DNA of 64,000 bases from Brachybacterium sacelli (GCF_017876545.1 NZ_JAGIOD010000001.1:1612001-1676000); one strand, 5' to 3'; shown: positions 1-8,838, numbered from the stretch's first letter. Notes: generated by a model not told the origin, from the letters alone. Numbers and translations are program-made.

Positions 1-111
1 GCAGCTGGTGTGGTGGGACCTCACGTGCTCGTCGGCGCCGACGACGCGGGCACCCTCGAACCGTTGAGCGCTACTGAGCCCGAGCCGTTCCAGACCACAG
101 AAGGCGTCTAG
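1..111 (+). CDS. C-terminal end of an unidentified protein (partial)
   Basis: The frame is open from the first base and ends at a TAG at 109-111, giving 36 residues that begin AAGVVGPHVLVGADD and end TTEGV. The sequence is too short to assign to a family. It would converge with the isomerase gene at 269-1318, and a strong hairpin lies between them. The call rests only on the open frame reaching the window edge, so it could also be non-coding. Confidence 0.3.
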   Translation, partial: AAGVVGPHVLVGADDAGTLEPLSATEPEPFQTTEGV

Positions 112-214
112 GTCAGGGGCTGACAACGTAGCGCTCATTGCGTAACCAGCCGACCTGCATTCTCATCCGCGTAGAGCCGGTTTAACCTGTGCAGAGCCCA
201 AGTACGCTGAGTCA

Positions 215-247
215 GGGTGCCCTCCTTCGCCCAATAAAAGGGCACCC
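215..247. terminator. Hairpin between convergent genes, candidate bidirectional terminator
   Basis: A perfect 8-bp inverted repeat, GGGTGCCC at 215-222 and GGGCACCC at 240-247, encloses a 17-nt loop. It lies 22 bp beyond the stop codon of the minus-strand isomerase gene, at the end of the PTS operon. No T tract follows on either strand, so the terminator role is inferred from position and stem strength. Confidence 0.5.
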
Positions 248-268
248 CGCATGCCGCGACATGAGGCT

Positions 269-1318
269 TCAGCGCTCCTTGCTGGCGAGACGGTCGTGGA
301 AGGTCGGGTCCTTGGGCGCTGTCGGGTCGTAACCCTTGGCCCACGGGACGAGTGCAGAGATCATCTGTCCCGCGATGGGGAACAGGAAGGTCTCGAACTC
401 GTCGCGGGGGATGTCCCCAAGGTGGAGATCGGTGTGCGCCGCCTCCCCGGTGCCGATCACCACGACGTCTTCAGTCCACTCCCGCAGCACAGCGGCCATC
501 GTCTGCATTCGCGGTTCGGTGCCGTCATCCAGCAGGATCACGAAAGAGTCCTCGGTGATGGCGTTGTAGATGCCGTGGATGAACTCGTTGAATTCATAGG
601 CGGAGACTGGCACCCGCAGTGTTTCCAGAGTCTTCAGAGCCACTTCGAGGGTGTCGCCGTACAAGGAGGCCGGGCCGACAAACCGCAGATCCTTGGTCGT
701 GGCAAGTCGCGCCGAGTTCTTGCGCACCCACGCCTCGGCCGCTTCGGTGACGCCGTCGAACCGGTCGATGGTCTCCTGCAGTCGCTTCGCGGCATCCGCG
801 AGCGCCGCCTCATCGAGCGCGCCCCGGGCGCGTCCGATGGCCTGAGCCAGTAGCAGCAAGTTCAGCTTGGTTCCGTAGTAGCCCTTTGTCTTCGCGCCGG
901 CCTCCTCCTCGCCGACCGCGACAGTGAGAACGTGGTCGGCGAGCGTGTCGATCACGGCGTTCTGGGTGCCGCACATCGTTGCGAGAGTGCAACCGGCATT
1001 CTGAGCGATCTTCAGAGCCTTGAGTGTGGACAGACTGCCGCCGCCCTGCGAGACACCGACGAAAAGAGTTCGCGAGCCATCGCCAAGCATCTCTCTCGTC
1101 ACGGCGAACGGATAGACGGCGTGCACATCTAGGCCACTCGCCCTACGCATCGCGTTCTCCATCTGGGCGGCGCTGTGATAGCTGGTACCGGAACCGGCCA
1201 CGATGATGCGGTCAAAATGTTCGCCCTTCACCGGAGCGAAGAGCGATTCTGCGCCCCTACGAATGTCTTGCAGGCGAGCGGGCGTCTCGCGAATGTATTC
1301 CTCGATGCGATTGTTCAC
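269..1318 (-). CDS. SIS-domain sugar isomerase / fructoselysine-type deglycase
   Basis: This 349-residue protein has the double-SIS layout of the GlmS isomerase half, AgaS and the FrlB/GfrF deglycases. A phosphosugar-binding loop (AGSGTSYHSAA) lies near residues 41-51, and a Ser/Gly-rich loop (VGVSQGGGSLST) near residue 90. The GTG start at 1318 has AAAGGAAC upstream. It is the last gene of an operon with all four subunits of a mannose-family PTS. In characterised bacteria such an arrangement imports and phosphorylates an amino sugar or Amadori compound, which the SIS enzyme then cleaves or isomerises. A glucoselysine/fructoselysine-6-phosphate deglycase is my preferred reading. An amino-sugar-phosphate isomerase/deaminase is the alternative. 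It is presumably cytoplasmic. Confidence 0.75.
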   Translation of the reverse strand: MNNRIEEYIRETPARLQDIRRGAESLFAPVKGEHFDRIIVAGSGTSYHSAAQMENAMRRASGLDVHAVYPFAVTREMLGDGSRTLFVGVSQGGGSLSTLKALKIAQNAGCTLATMCGTQNAVIDTLADHVLTVAVGEEEAGAKTKGYYGTKLNLLLLAQAIGRARGALDEAALADAAKRLQETIDRFDGVTEAAEAWVRKNSARLATTKDLRFVGPASLYGDTLEVALKTLETLRVPVSAYEFNEFIHGIYNAITEDSFVILLDDGTEPRMQTMAAVLREWTEDVVVIGTGEAAHTDLHLGDIPRDEFETFLFPIAGQMISALVPWAKGYDPTAPKDPTFHDRLASKER

Positions 1319-1331
1319 GATAATGTTCCTT

Positions 1332-2141
1332 TCAGAGAATGTGGAGAGCGTGAAGGAGGATGCCGGAGGCCAGGGTGGCCAGAGTGATCCGCGTAACGGA
1401 CACTTTTCTCCGGATCAGCAAGAAAATGATCATCACGGCGGCCAGCGGAAGCATCGATGGCAGTATCTGGTCGAGAATCTCTTGGATCTCGACCGAAGAT
1501 TCCTCGAGCGAGAAGGTGACCGTTGTTGTGATCGACAGGAGCGTGGCGACCATTCCTCCCACCACCATCATTCCGATAATGTTTGCAATGGACATGACGC
1601 GCTCCATGGCTCCGGAGGCCGACATCTTCTCGAGAGCTTCGTTGCCGAACCGATATCCGAGTCGCAGACCGTAGTACCGGGTGAGCAGGTGCGGGACGTT
1701 ATAAAGCACCATGAAGAGGATTGGTCCGAGAACATTCCCTTGGCTGGCCAGGGAGATGCCGATCCCCGCGGCGATCACCCGCAGGGTGCCCCAGAACAAG
1801 GAGTCCCCGATCCCGGCGACCGGCGCCATGAGTGCGGCCTTGACGGCGTTGATCGAGGAGGTGTCGAAGTTCTTGGGGTCCTTTGCGTTCTGCTCCTCCA
1901 TGGCGGCGCTTATACCCATGATCGCGGGCGATACCGCCGGGGTGGTGTTGAAGAATGTCAGGTGGCGTTGCAGCCCTTGAGCGCGCGCCTGCTCGGTCTG
2001 ATAGAGCTTCCGCAGTACCGGGATCATGGCGTATGCGTATCCGAGGTTCTGCATCCGCTCATAATTGAACGCGCCCTGCAGTGCGAACGACCGCCAGAAG
2101 ACCGAACGCAGAGTCTTCTTGTCGATGGCTTGGTCATTCAT
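1332..2141 (-). CDS. PTS mannose-family transporter subunit IID
   Basis: A 269-residue membrane protein typical of the ManZ/EIID family. It has a conserved amphipathic N-terminal part (LRSVFWRSFALQGAFNYERM), the conserved stretch SLFWGTLRVIAAGIGISLA, and a hydrophobic C-terminal helix. The ATG at 2141 is preceded by GGAGAG and overlaps the end of the IIC gene by 8 bp, so the two are probably translationally coupled. With IIC it forms the membrane channel through which the sugar is taken up and phosphorylated. The isomerase gene follows after 13 bp. Confidence 0.9.
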   Translation of the reverse strand: MNDQAIDKKTLRSVFWRSFALQGAFNYERMQNLGYAYAMIPVLRKLYQTEQARAQGLQRHLTFFNTTPAVSPAIMGISAAMEEQNAKDPKNFDTSSINAVKAALMAPVAGIGDSLFWGTLRVIAAGIGISLASQGNVLGPILFMVLYNVPHLLTRYYGLRLGYRFGNEALEKMSASGAMERVMSIANIIGMMVVGGMVATLLSITTTVTFSLEESSVEIQEILDQILPSMLPLAAVMIIFLLIRRKVSVTRITLATLASGILLHALHIL

Positions 2142-2922
2142 AGGTGATCTCTCCTTCCACGAGGTTGTCCTGGGTCTCGTCGTCCTGTGTGCCGTTGACC
2201 TCTCTCCGCACATAGAGCTCGATGATGATCGCGAGGCAAGCTCCTACCAATGCGACACCGGTGATGTCTACCTCGAGATAAGCCGCGATGAGGAATCCGA
2301 GGCCGAAGAAGACAGCCGTGCGGCGTGACCAGAGAATGTCAAGCAGTAGCGCGAATCCCACGGCCGGCAATAGATTGCCGGCGACAGTCAGCCCGTCGAT
2401 GATCCAACTAGGCGTGGCATCCATGAAGGCGTCGATCCGCCGTGCCCCGAGCAGGGTGGCGAGGAATGCAGGTATCGCCGTACTGAAGAAGAACAGGACC
2501 GGCGGTATCCACATCATGAGCGTGACTCCACGGAAGTCTCCCCGCGAGGCAAAATGGTCCGCGCGACCGGCGAAGTAAAGGTTGATGATCCGCACGAGCA
2601 CGCCGAGGGACTGTGCAAGCACGGCGACCGGCACGGCGATGGCAAGCGCCACTCCCACGCCCTCGCCCGAAAGGATGGCCAAGGTGGTGCCGATGACCCC
2701 ACCGGTGACCCAATCCGGAGGCGTGGAGCCGCCTATCCCGGCCAGGCCCATCCACACCAGTTCGAGTTGGGCGCCGATGATGATCCCCTGGGTTGGCTCT
2801 CCGAGCGTGAGGCCGACCAGGACGCTCAGTACGAGGGGGCGACCGAACAGGGTGACGCCGAAGATTCGCTCGTCGAGGATTCCGATGCCTGCGATGAGGC
2901 CGATGATCAGCGCAGTCACCAT
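2134..2922 (-). CDS. PTS mannose-family transporter subunit IIC
   Basis: A 262-residue polytopic membrane protein of the EIIC-Man/Sor family. It starts MVTALIIGLIAGIG and carries the family hallmarks GEPTQGIIIGAQLELVWMG and a C-terminal ALVGACLAIIIELYV helix. The reading frame is open further upstream, but that part overlaps IIB and is not protein-like. I chose the ATG at 2922, which sits one base after the IIB stop codon. IIC forms the translocation pore with IID. Confidence 0.9.
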   Translation of the reverse strand: MVTALIIGLIAGIGILDERIFGVTLFGRPLVLSVLVGLTLGEPTQGIIIGAQLELVWMGLAGIGGSTPPDWVTGGVIGTTLAILSGEGVGVALAIAVPVAVLAQSLGVLVRIINLYFAGRADHFASRGDFRGVTLMMWIPPVLFFFSTAIPAFLATLLGARRIDAFMDATPSWIIDGLTVAGNLLPAVGFALLLDILWSRRTAVFFGLGFLIAAYLEVDITGVALVGACLAIIIELYVRREVNGTQDDETQDNLVEGEITYE

Positions 2923-2923
2923 G

Positions 2924-3415
2924 TCACTGGCTCCGCCGATGTTCGAGCTGTTCGAAGGTCCTGGCGGTGTCACGCGGAAGCATCCGTAGATCGATGGCGA
3001 CGCCAGACGCGTGGAGCTTCGAGAGGGTTTGATACTCCTGCTCGGTGACTGTGGTGTGGTCGGTGAGCTTGATGCGCCCCTCCTCGGCCCGTTGCCCGCC
3101 AACGTTCAGCTCGGTGATCGCGCCGTCGCTGGCCTCGATGAGGGTAGTTGCGTCGCGGATGGACTTGAGGATCACCAGCACGCGTGCCTTCTTCGCCTGG
3201 GCAAACTTTTGCACGATTTCTCCGGATTCGGCGACGGAGCGAATATAGAGGGCAATCCCCGAGGGAGTGCCCATTTTTAGCGCTGTTGCCTGGGTGCGAT
3301 CAGCCTGAGCGGCATCGTTGACGACAAGGATCGTGTTGGCGCCGACCGCGGCGGTCCATCCAACTGCGACCTGCCCGTGAATCAGACGGTCGTCGACTCT
3401 GACGAGGTCAATCAT
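2924..3415 (-). CDS. PTS mannose-family transporter subunit IIB
   Basis: A 163-residue cytoplasmic phosphocarrier. The signature VRVDDRLIHGQV near the N terminus contains the phospho-accepting His13. It passes phosphate from IIA to the sugar during uptake through IIC/IID. The ATG at 3415 follows a GGAGAA ribosome-binding site; upstream in-frame sequence is out of family register. It lies 40 bp after IIA and ends one base before IIC. Confidence 0.92.
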   Translation of the reverse strand: MIDLVRVDDRLIHGQVAVGWTAAVGANTILVVNDAAQADRTQATALKMGTPSGIALYIRSVAESGEIVQKFAQAKKARVLVILKSIRDATTLIEASDGAITELNVGGQRAEEGRIKLTDHTTVTEQEYQTLSKLHASGVAIDLRMLPRDTARTFEQLEHRRSQ

Positions 3416-3455
3416 CGTTGTTCTCCGTTTCTTGAAGGTGTTGGGGATCTCAGGA

Positions 3456-3851
3456 TTACGGGGTGTCTTGCAGGCGTGCATTGACGTGCACGACGGCCGC
3501 CGCTCCGGCGGTTGCGAGTTGGGATCCGTCGGCCGCCAGATCGGTGGCGGCCTCGAGCAGCATGGGAAGATTCACGCCAGTCAGGAGGGTGAAATCCCCG
3601 TGTTCAATGAGGTGCCGACTGCAGATGTTGAAGGGGCTGCCGCCCTGAATGTCCACGAGAACGTTCAGATGTTCTTGATGGGATCGGCCGCGGGTGACGA
3701 GATCGGTGAGTGCTCGGTCGGCTTCGTCATGGGCGAGGCCGGCAGTCATCTCGAAGCACTCGATTCTTTCGATATTGCCGATGATAAGTTCGGCGGTCGC
3801 TTTCAAAGAAGCGGCGAGCGAGCCGTGGGTGGCGAGAATGATATTTGGCAT
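3456..3851 (-). CDS. PTS mannose-family transporter subunit IIA
   Basis: A 131-residue soluble EIIA-Man protein, a normal length for a stand-alone IIA. The N-terminal motif IILATHGSLA places the phosphorylated histidine at residue 9, and the family motif VDIQGGSPFN follows in the middle. It receives phosphate from HPr and hands it to IIB. It is the first PTS gene after the GntR regulator, separated by 111 bp that contain three short inverted repeats. The general PTS proteins EI and HPr are not in this window. Confidence 0.9.
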   Translation of the reverse strand: MPNIILATHGSLAASLKATAELIIGNIERIECFEMTAGLAHDEADRALTDLVTRGRSHQEHLNVLVDIQGGSPFNICSRHLIEHGDFTLLTGVNLPMLLEAATDLAADGSQLATAGAAAVVHVNARLQDTP

Positions 3852-3866
3852 GATGGATCCTGGTAA

Positions 3867-3948
3867 GTTCCGGAAAATGGCAACGGGTATCCCGGAACTC
3901 GCGGCACCGAGTTTTTGGGTGCGACGAATCCTCGCTCCTTGAGGAGCG
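3867..3948 (-). promoter_or_regulatory. Inverted repeats between the GntR gene and PTS IIA
   Basis: Three inverted repeats occupy the gap between regulator and IIA. They are GTTCCGG/CCGGAAC at 3867-3873 and 3892-3898, GCACC/GGTGC at 3904-3908 and 3918-3922, and CGCTCC/GGAGCG at 3933-3938 and 3943-3948 with a TTGA loop. None is followed by a T run on the minus strand. They may lower readthrough from the regulator into the PTS genes or serve as operators. The function is inferred. Confidence 0.35.
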
Positions 3949-3962
3949 GTCAGGGGCCCGAG

Positions 3963-4709
3963 TTACTGGGAGTTCTGGGCTTCGCGGTTCACGATGCGTA
4001 CCGTGCGGACGTCGCCTCGTGCGTACTCGTTGGACCACCACAGTGGCCTGCCGCGCTGGTCGTACGCCGGCCCAACAGTCCGCAGCCACGGCTGGGTGGG
4101 CTCGGTCCCGAAACGCTCCTGGATATGACGAGGCAGCTCGACGGCGGAGACGTCGACGACGGAGGTGCGCATCGACCGGCCGAGGCCGTCCGCGATCTCC
4201 CTCATCGGGGTGTGCCAGTCGATCTTTTCCCAGTCGGGAACGGACGCCTGATCGAAGATGTTCAAGGCGTAAGTAAGGAGGTCGTCCCCGTCGGTGTACG
4301 CCTTGGAAACCTCGAGCACCAAACCGTCGTGTCGGAAGAACGCCGTCTCGTCCGAAGTGGCCTGGCGCTCGATGACGTCGACCACGTGGACGCTGGGCGT
4401 ATACCCGCGAGCGGTGAGGAAGCCGCGCATGCTGCGGATCAGGTTCGCTGATCCCTTCATGATCGTCGTGGCGCCGGGAACGATGTATCGCCCGGAGCCA
4501 CGCCTCACCTCGACGATGCCCTCTTGCTGGAGCATCGAATAGGCCTCACGCACTGTCGTGCGCGAGACGTTGTAGGTGCGGCAACTCTCCGGTTCGGACG
4601 GTAGGCGCGAGCCTTCGGCGAGATCGCCGTCGAGGATCTGATGACGCAGGTCTTCGTAGACCTGTTGGGTCATCGAGCTCGTGTGAATCGCTCCGGCTCT
4701 GCTCTCCAT
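3963..4709 (-). CDS. GntR family regulator, HutC subfamily (UTRA domain)
   Basis: A 248-residue transcription factor. Residues about 13-80 form the GntR winged helix (LPSEPESCRTYNVSRTTVREAY, then a wing with RRGSGRYIV). The C-terminal 150 residues have the layout of a UTRA ligand-binding domain, ending RPLWWSNEYARGDVRTVRIV. The frame extends upstream, but the ATG at 4709 has an excellent AAGGAGG eight bases before it, so I start there. It heads the PTS/deglycase operon, which it probably represses until the sugar phosphate binds. A promoter and a TGTCTGACA palindrome lie just upstream. Confidence 0.85.
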   Translation of the reverse strand: MESRAGAIHTSSMTQQVYEDLRHQILDGDLAEGSRLPSEPESCRTYNVSRTTVREAYSMLQQEGIVEVRRGSGRYIVPGATTIMKGSANLIRSMRGFLTARGYTPSVHVVDVIERQATSDETAFFRHDGLVLEVSKAYTDGDDLLTYALNIFDQASVPDWEKIDWHTPMREIADGLGRSMRTSVVDVSAVELPRHIQERFGTEPTQPWLRTVGPAYDQRGRPLWWSNEYARGDVRTVRIVNREAQNSQ

Positions 4710-4771
4710 GAGGCACCCTCCTTCCGCTGTGACGGAGTGTATCGCCGCTCCCGTGGCGTCAGGCATCATGT

Positions 4772-4814
4772 TGTCTGACAGGTTTAGATTAGACGAGGCG
4801 CTGCCCGCCCGCAA
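4772..4814 (-). promoter_or_regulatory. Promoter and candidate operator of the PTS operon
   Basis: On the minus strand a -35-like TTGCGG (4809-4814) is separated by 17 bp from a -10-like TAATCT (4786-4791). Immediately downstream lies the odd palindrome TGTCTGACA (4772-4780), which resembles the GTCTAGAC core recognised by HutC/DasR-type GntR proteins. The position at the likely start of transcription fits autorepression. Matches were made by eye. Confidence 0.45.
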
Positions 4815-5166
4815 GAGGGAGTGGGCTTTTGGGCGCAGCCGTCGGCGAGGCCGCTATCGACGAGTGGCCCGTACGCGTGGATGGAGGCCCGCGCTGGGCC
4901 TAGCTCGCTGGATGCGGGATGTGTACGCCGGAGACTGCTACCTCGAACGTCTCGGTGGCCGCGTCGTAGACACCGCTGTGCGCCTTGAGTCAGGGGAGGG
5001 CCGTGCGGTCGGATCCTGTCGTGTCACTGCAGTCGGCAAGTACGTCTGTCGGGACAACCGGGACGGCGAGCCACGCAGAATCTCCTCGCGTGCCTCGCTT
5101 CGCGCCCGCGGGCGCCTGCGAAGGTCAATCGGCGCCCGAGAACCCGTTCCTCGCGCCGGCCCGAGC
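4815..5166. other. Intergenic stretch without a convincing gene
   Basis: The gap between the sulfatase and GntR genes runs from 4710 to 5166 (457 bp). Apart from the promoter/operator at 4772-4814 no gene is supported. Open frames on both strands are Arg/Ser/Pro-rich, as expected for random high-GC sequence. One short minus-strand stretch around 4897-4990 reads protein-like (GVYDAATETFEVAVSGVHIP) but has stops at both ends, so at most it is a decayed remnant. Confidence 0.4.
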
Positions 5167-7416
5167 TCAGTCGGCAGGCTCATGGTCTCCCGGCCCGCCG
5201 TTCAGCTCCGCGAGTGAGAACTCCACGGCGTCGAGCGTCCCTGAGAAGGGGAATTCACCGTCGTACGCATCGGAGACCGGAGAGAGCGCGTCGCGGCCGA
5301 TGTCGAGGCCGGCCCAGGACATGAAGTACCTGCTCGTGCGCGGAATCTCGACGCTGCCTACTGGCTCCCCGTCCACGAGCAGACGGCCGATTCCCGCGTA
5401 CGGCCCGGTACGCGTGAAGGCATAGCCCAACTGGCGGTCCGGCGGGCCTGCAGGAATCGCGGCGCTCACACGGAAGATCCCGCCATAGAAGTTGTAGTCG
5501 TGGTGGAGGAGTCCGTCCTTCACGTACAGGCTGTAGCCGCCGCCCACCCCTCCGCAGGCGGCGAGCACGCCCTCATCGCCGGGTGTGCACGTCACGCGGG
5601 CGGTGATCTCGTAGGAGCGGTCGTGGAGAAAAGGGGTGGCCCCGCTGGGGACGTGACTCGTGCCGGCCCGGTACACGAAGTGGTCGCGCAGCCGGGGTGC
5701 GTCGGATCGGGCGATCGATTCAGCGCGCCGCGCGGCGAATCCTCGATCATCCAGCGGCAGCACGTCGTAGGTCTCCGCCTCCGTCCACCAGTGCTGGATC
5801 ATCTCGTGAAGCGTCTCGGGATGCTCGGCGCTCATGTCATGGCATTCGGAGAAGTCCTGGTCCAGGTGGTAGAGCTCCCATCGGTCGTCCTCGTAGTCGG
5901 TGCCGGGCTCGTGGTAGGCGACGGCCTTCCACCCGTCGGCCCAGAGGGCGCGGTGTCCGAACATCTCGAAGTACTGGCTCTGCTTCCGGCTCCGCCCGTC
6001 TGCGGCGAAGCTGTAGGCCATGCTGGTGCCGTGGATCGGCATCTGCGGGACTCCGCGGATCTGCTCGGGCGGGTCGACGTCGAGGATCTCCAGGATCGTC
6101 GGGAGGATGTCGGTGACGTGGTGGAACTGGTCGCGGACGTTACCGCGGTCGGAGATGCCGTCGGGCCAGGAGATGATCAGAGGGTCGCGCACACCGCCCG
6201 CATGAGTGTTCTGCTTGTAGCGCTTCAGCGGGGTGTTGGCAGCGCTCGCCCATCCGAGCGGATAGTTGTTCTGGACCCGCCAGGTCCCGATGTCCTCGAG
6301 ATGGCGGAGGTTGAGCTCCAGCGGGTCCTCCTCCTTGTTCTCGTAGAACGCCATGTTCACCGAGCCGTTGACCTGCCCTTCCTGGCTGGCCCCGTTGTCC
6401 GAGAGCAGCATGAACAGCGTGTTGTCCAGCTCCCCGAGATGCTCCAGGTGCTCGATCAGGCGACCGAGCTCGTGGTCGGTGTGCTCCAGGAACGCGGCGT
6501 ACGCCTCCTGGAAGCGCGCATGCAGTCGTCGCTCCTGTGTGGAGAGCTCCTGCCAAGGAACCACGCCGGGATTCAATGGGGGTAGCTCGGTATCAGCAGG
6601 GACGATCCTCAGCTCCTTCTGTCGTGCCAGCCGTCGTTCGCGAATGACGTCCCAGCCCACGTCGTACCTCCCGCGCTGCCGCAGCAGGTACTCATCGGGT
6701 GCCTGGTGGGGGGAGTGGGTGGCCCCGGGAGCCAGATACAGGAGGAACGGCCGGTCCGGTGCGCACGACGTCTGGTCGTCGACGAATGAGATGGCGTGAT
6801 CGATCAGATCCTCGGTGAGGTGGTAGCCCTCCTTGCGTCCGCGCGGGGGATCCACCCGGTGATTGTCCGAGGTGAGCTCGGGATGGAACTGATCCGTCGC
6901 CGCATCGAGGAATCCGTAGAAACGCTCGAACCCGCGGCCGAGCGGCCACTGATCGAACGGTCCCGCCATGGAGGTCTGGTCGGCCGGTGCGAGATGCCAT
7001 TTCCCGACGGCGAGGGTGTTGTACCCCTCGTGGCGGAGGATCTCCGCCACGGTCCCCGCTTCATCGCTGACGGCACCGCGCTTGCTGGGGTAGCCGCTGT
7101 CGGCGTTGGCGATGATCGACATCCCCACCGAATGGTGGTTCCTGCCGGTCAGGAGGGACGCCCGGGTGGGCGAGCACAGCGCGGTCGTGTGGAAGTTGCG
7201 GTAGCGCAGGCCTCGCGAGGCCAGCGCGTCCATCGTCGGCGTGCTGATCTCGCTGCCGTAGCACCCCAGGCTCGCGAACCCGACGTCGTCGAGCAGGACG
7301 AGCACGACGTTCGGGCTCCCTGGGCGCGGTCCACGGGGCATCGACCATGACGGGGTCGAGTCCTGGTAGGTCGTCCCGATAGTTCCCGGGAAAGCTGTGG
7401 AATCGGTGGTGCTCAC
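5167..7416 (-). CDS. Cys-type arylsulfatase
   Basis: A 749-residue alkaline-phosphatase-superfamily sulfatase. Metal-binding Asp residues are in LVLLDDVGF (43-44). The sulfatase signature CSPTRASLLTGR starts at Cys81, the residue matured to formylglycine, with Arg85. Further family motifs are VGKWHLAP and SDNGAS. The length matches the large actinobacterial AtsA/AtsD group (about 780 aa), and the last 150 residues form a beta-rich LamG-like domain. No signal peptide is visible, so it is predicted cytoplasmic. I chose GTG at 7416 with AGGAG upstream because the longer frame is Arg/Pro-rich. It follows the transporter gene after 10 bp, which suggests import of a sulfate ester and then cleavage. 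The formylglycine-generating enzyme is not in the window. Confidence 0.9.
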   Translation of the reverse strand: MSTTDSTAFPGTIGTTYQDSTPSWSMPRGPRPGSPNVVLVLLDDVGFASLGCYGSEISTPTMDALASRGLRYRNFHTTALCSPTRASLLTGRNHHSVGMSIIANADSGYPSKRGAVSDEAGTVAEILRHEGYNTLAVGKWHLAPADQTSMAGPFDQWPLGRGFERFYGFLDAATDQFHPELTSDNHRVDPPRGRKEGYHLTEDLIDHAISFVDDQTSCAPDRPFLLYLAPGATHSPHQAPDEYLLRQRGRYDVGWDVIRERRLARQKELRIVPADTELPPLNPGVVPWQELSTQERRLHARFQEAYAAFLEHTDHELGRLIEHLEHLGELDNTLFMLLSDNGASQEGQVNGSVNMAFYENKEEDPLELNLRHLEDIGTWRVQNNYPLGWASAANTPLKRYKQNTHAGGVRDPLIISWPDGISDRGNVRDQFHHVTDILPTILEILDVDPPEQIRGVPQMPIHGTSMAYSFAADGRSRKQSQYFEMFGHRALWADGWKAVAYHEPGTDYEDDRWELYHLDQDFSECHDMSAEHPETLHEMIQHWWTEAETYDVLPLDDRGFAARRAESIARSDAPRLRDHFVYRAGTSHVPSGATPFLHDRSYEITARVTCTPGDEGVLAACGGVGGGYSLYVKDGLLHHDYNFYGGIFRVSAAIPAGPPDRQLGYAFTRTGPYAGIGRLLVDGEPVGSVEIPRTSRYFMSWAGLDIGRDALSPVSDAYDGEFPFSGTLDAVEFSLAELNGGPGDHEPAD

Positions 7417-7426
7417 GGTTTTTCTC

Positions 7427-8785
7427 CTATGCGGTCGTGGTCGCGGCGGGAGCCTGGTCGGCGGCATCGAGCTCGCGTCGATAGGTTTCGGGCAGGCAAT
7501 GCGCGCAGACGAATGTGATCGCGGCCAGCACCACCACGAAGGCGCACACCAGCCAGGGTCGGTGGCCGCCCAGCAGCAGTAGCGCGGTAGCAATGGAGGG
7601 AACGACGCCCGCGGCGACGGACGAGAGCTGGAACACGATCGACGTGCCACTGAAGCGGACCCGGGCATCGAACAGCTCGGGGAGCAAAGCTCCGACGGGG
7701 GCGAAGATCATCCCGGTCCCGATCGGGAAGCCGAGCATGAACGCCAGCCAGAGCAGGAGCGGGTTCCCCGTGTCGATCAACAGGAAGCTGGGGACGACGC
7801 AGACAGCGATCACGACCGCTCCGATCATGATCACGGGGCGCCGGCCCACTCGGTCGGACAGCCGACCGGCCCAGAGGACGACGAGGATCTGCATCATCAA
7901 CGCCAAGGCGACGCCGATCGTCGTCATCGACGTGGAGATGCCCACCTCGGACGTGGCGTAACTGATTCCGAAGACGAGGAAGACCGCCCAGGTCCCGGCG
8001 TCCGCGACCCGCGCGCCCCAGGCCTTCAAGATGGTGAGCGGATAGCGGCGGAAGAGGACGCCGGCGGGCACCCGGTGGCGCTGCCCTTGGTCCTTCATGC
8101 GCGCAAAGGACGGCGTCTCGGCGATGCGGAACCGCACGTACAGGCCCGCGATCAGGATGATGACGCCCACCAGGTACGGGATTCGCCAGCCGCCACCGAG
8201 GAATGCGCTCTCGGGCATGGAGGCGATCACCGTGAACACGACGATGATCGACAGCAGCTGCCCGACTGGGTTCCCGAGGCCGGCGAACGAGCCCAAGAAG
8301 CCTCGTCGGCCGTTCGGCGCATGCTCGACGACCAGTAGCGCGGCACCGCCGAACTCTCCGCCGAGCCCGAAGCCCTGCACGAGTCGCAGCGCCACGAGCA
8401 GTATCGGAGCCCAGACGCCGATGACGGCGTAGGTCGGCAGAAGCCCGATGAGCACAGTGGGCAAGCCGGTCATGAGCAGGGTGATGAGGAGGGTCGATCG
8501 CCGGCCGATGCGATCGCCGAGGTGGCCGAAAACCAGCGCCCCGACGGGGCGGATGACGAAGCCGACGCCGAAACCCATGAAGGCGAGCAAGGTGCCGATG
8601 ATCGGATCCTCGGAGGGGAAGAACAGCTGGTTGAAGGCGAGGGCGCTGAGCCAGCCGTACAGCTGGAAGTCGTACCACTCCAGGGTTGCGCCGGCGAGGC
8701 TGGCCAGCGCCGTTCTCCGCATGGACGGCGTCCCGGAGGTCGGTTCGGCGCTGGACCGGACCGGTGGCGTCCGCTCTGGTGACAT
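7427..8785 (-). CDS. MFS transporter, metabolite:proton symporter (MHS) type
   Basis: A 452-residue protein with 12 predicted membrane helices. MHS-type features include ATLEWYDFQLYG near the N terminus, GHLGDRIGRRSTL (loop 2-3), RLVQGFGLGGEFGGAAL, and GRLSDRVGRRPVI in the second half. Relatives carry organic acids, betaines or shikimate with protons. The ATG at 8785 has GGAGGGAG upstream. It is co-transcribed with the sulfatase, so a sulfated organic anion is a reasonable substrate guess. It is divergent from the LysR gene. Confidence 0.9.
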   Translation of the reverse strand: MSPERTPPVRSSAEPTSGTPSMRRTALASLAGATLEWYDFQLYGWLSALAFNQLFFPSEDPIIGTLLAFMGFGVGFVIRPVGALVFGHLGDRIGRRSTLLITLLMTGLPTVLIGLLPTYAVIGVWAPILLVALRLVQGFGLGGEFGGAALLVVEHAPNGRRGFLGSFAGLGNPVGQLLSIIVVFTVIASMPESAFLGGGWRIPYLVGVIILIAGLYVRFRIAETPSFARMKDQGQRHRVPAGVLFRRYPLTILKAWGARVADAGTWAVFLVFGISYATSEVGISTSMTTIGVALALMMQILVVLWAGRLSDRVGRRPVIMIGAVVIAVCVVPSFLLIDTGNPLLLWLAFMLGFPIGTGMIFAPVGALLPELFDARVRFSGTSIVFQLSSVAAGVVPSIATALLLLGGHRPWLVCAFVVVLAAITFVCAHCLPETYRRELDAADQAPAATTTA

Positions 8786-8838
8786 CGATGGCTCCCTCCG
8801 CGTTGGTCGGTGATCGTCACCGTAGGGAGGGGGCGAGT

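Noticed and set aside
4938..5183. A short minus-strand frame in the sulfatase/GntR gap
   Set aside because: It is Arg/Ser/Pro-rich, has no ribosome-binding site and resembles random high-GC translation.
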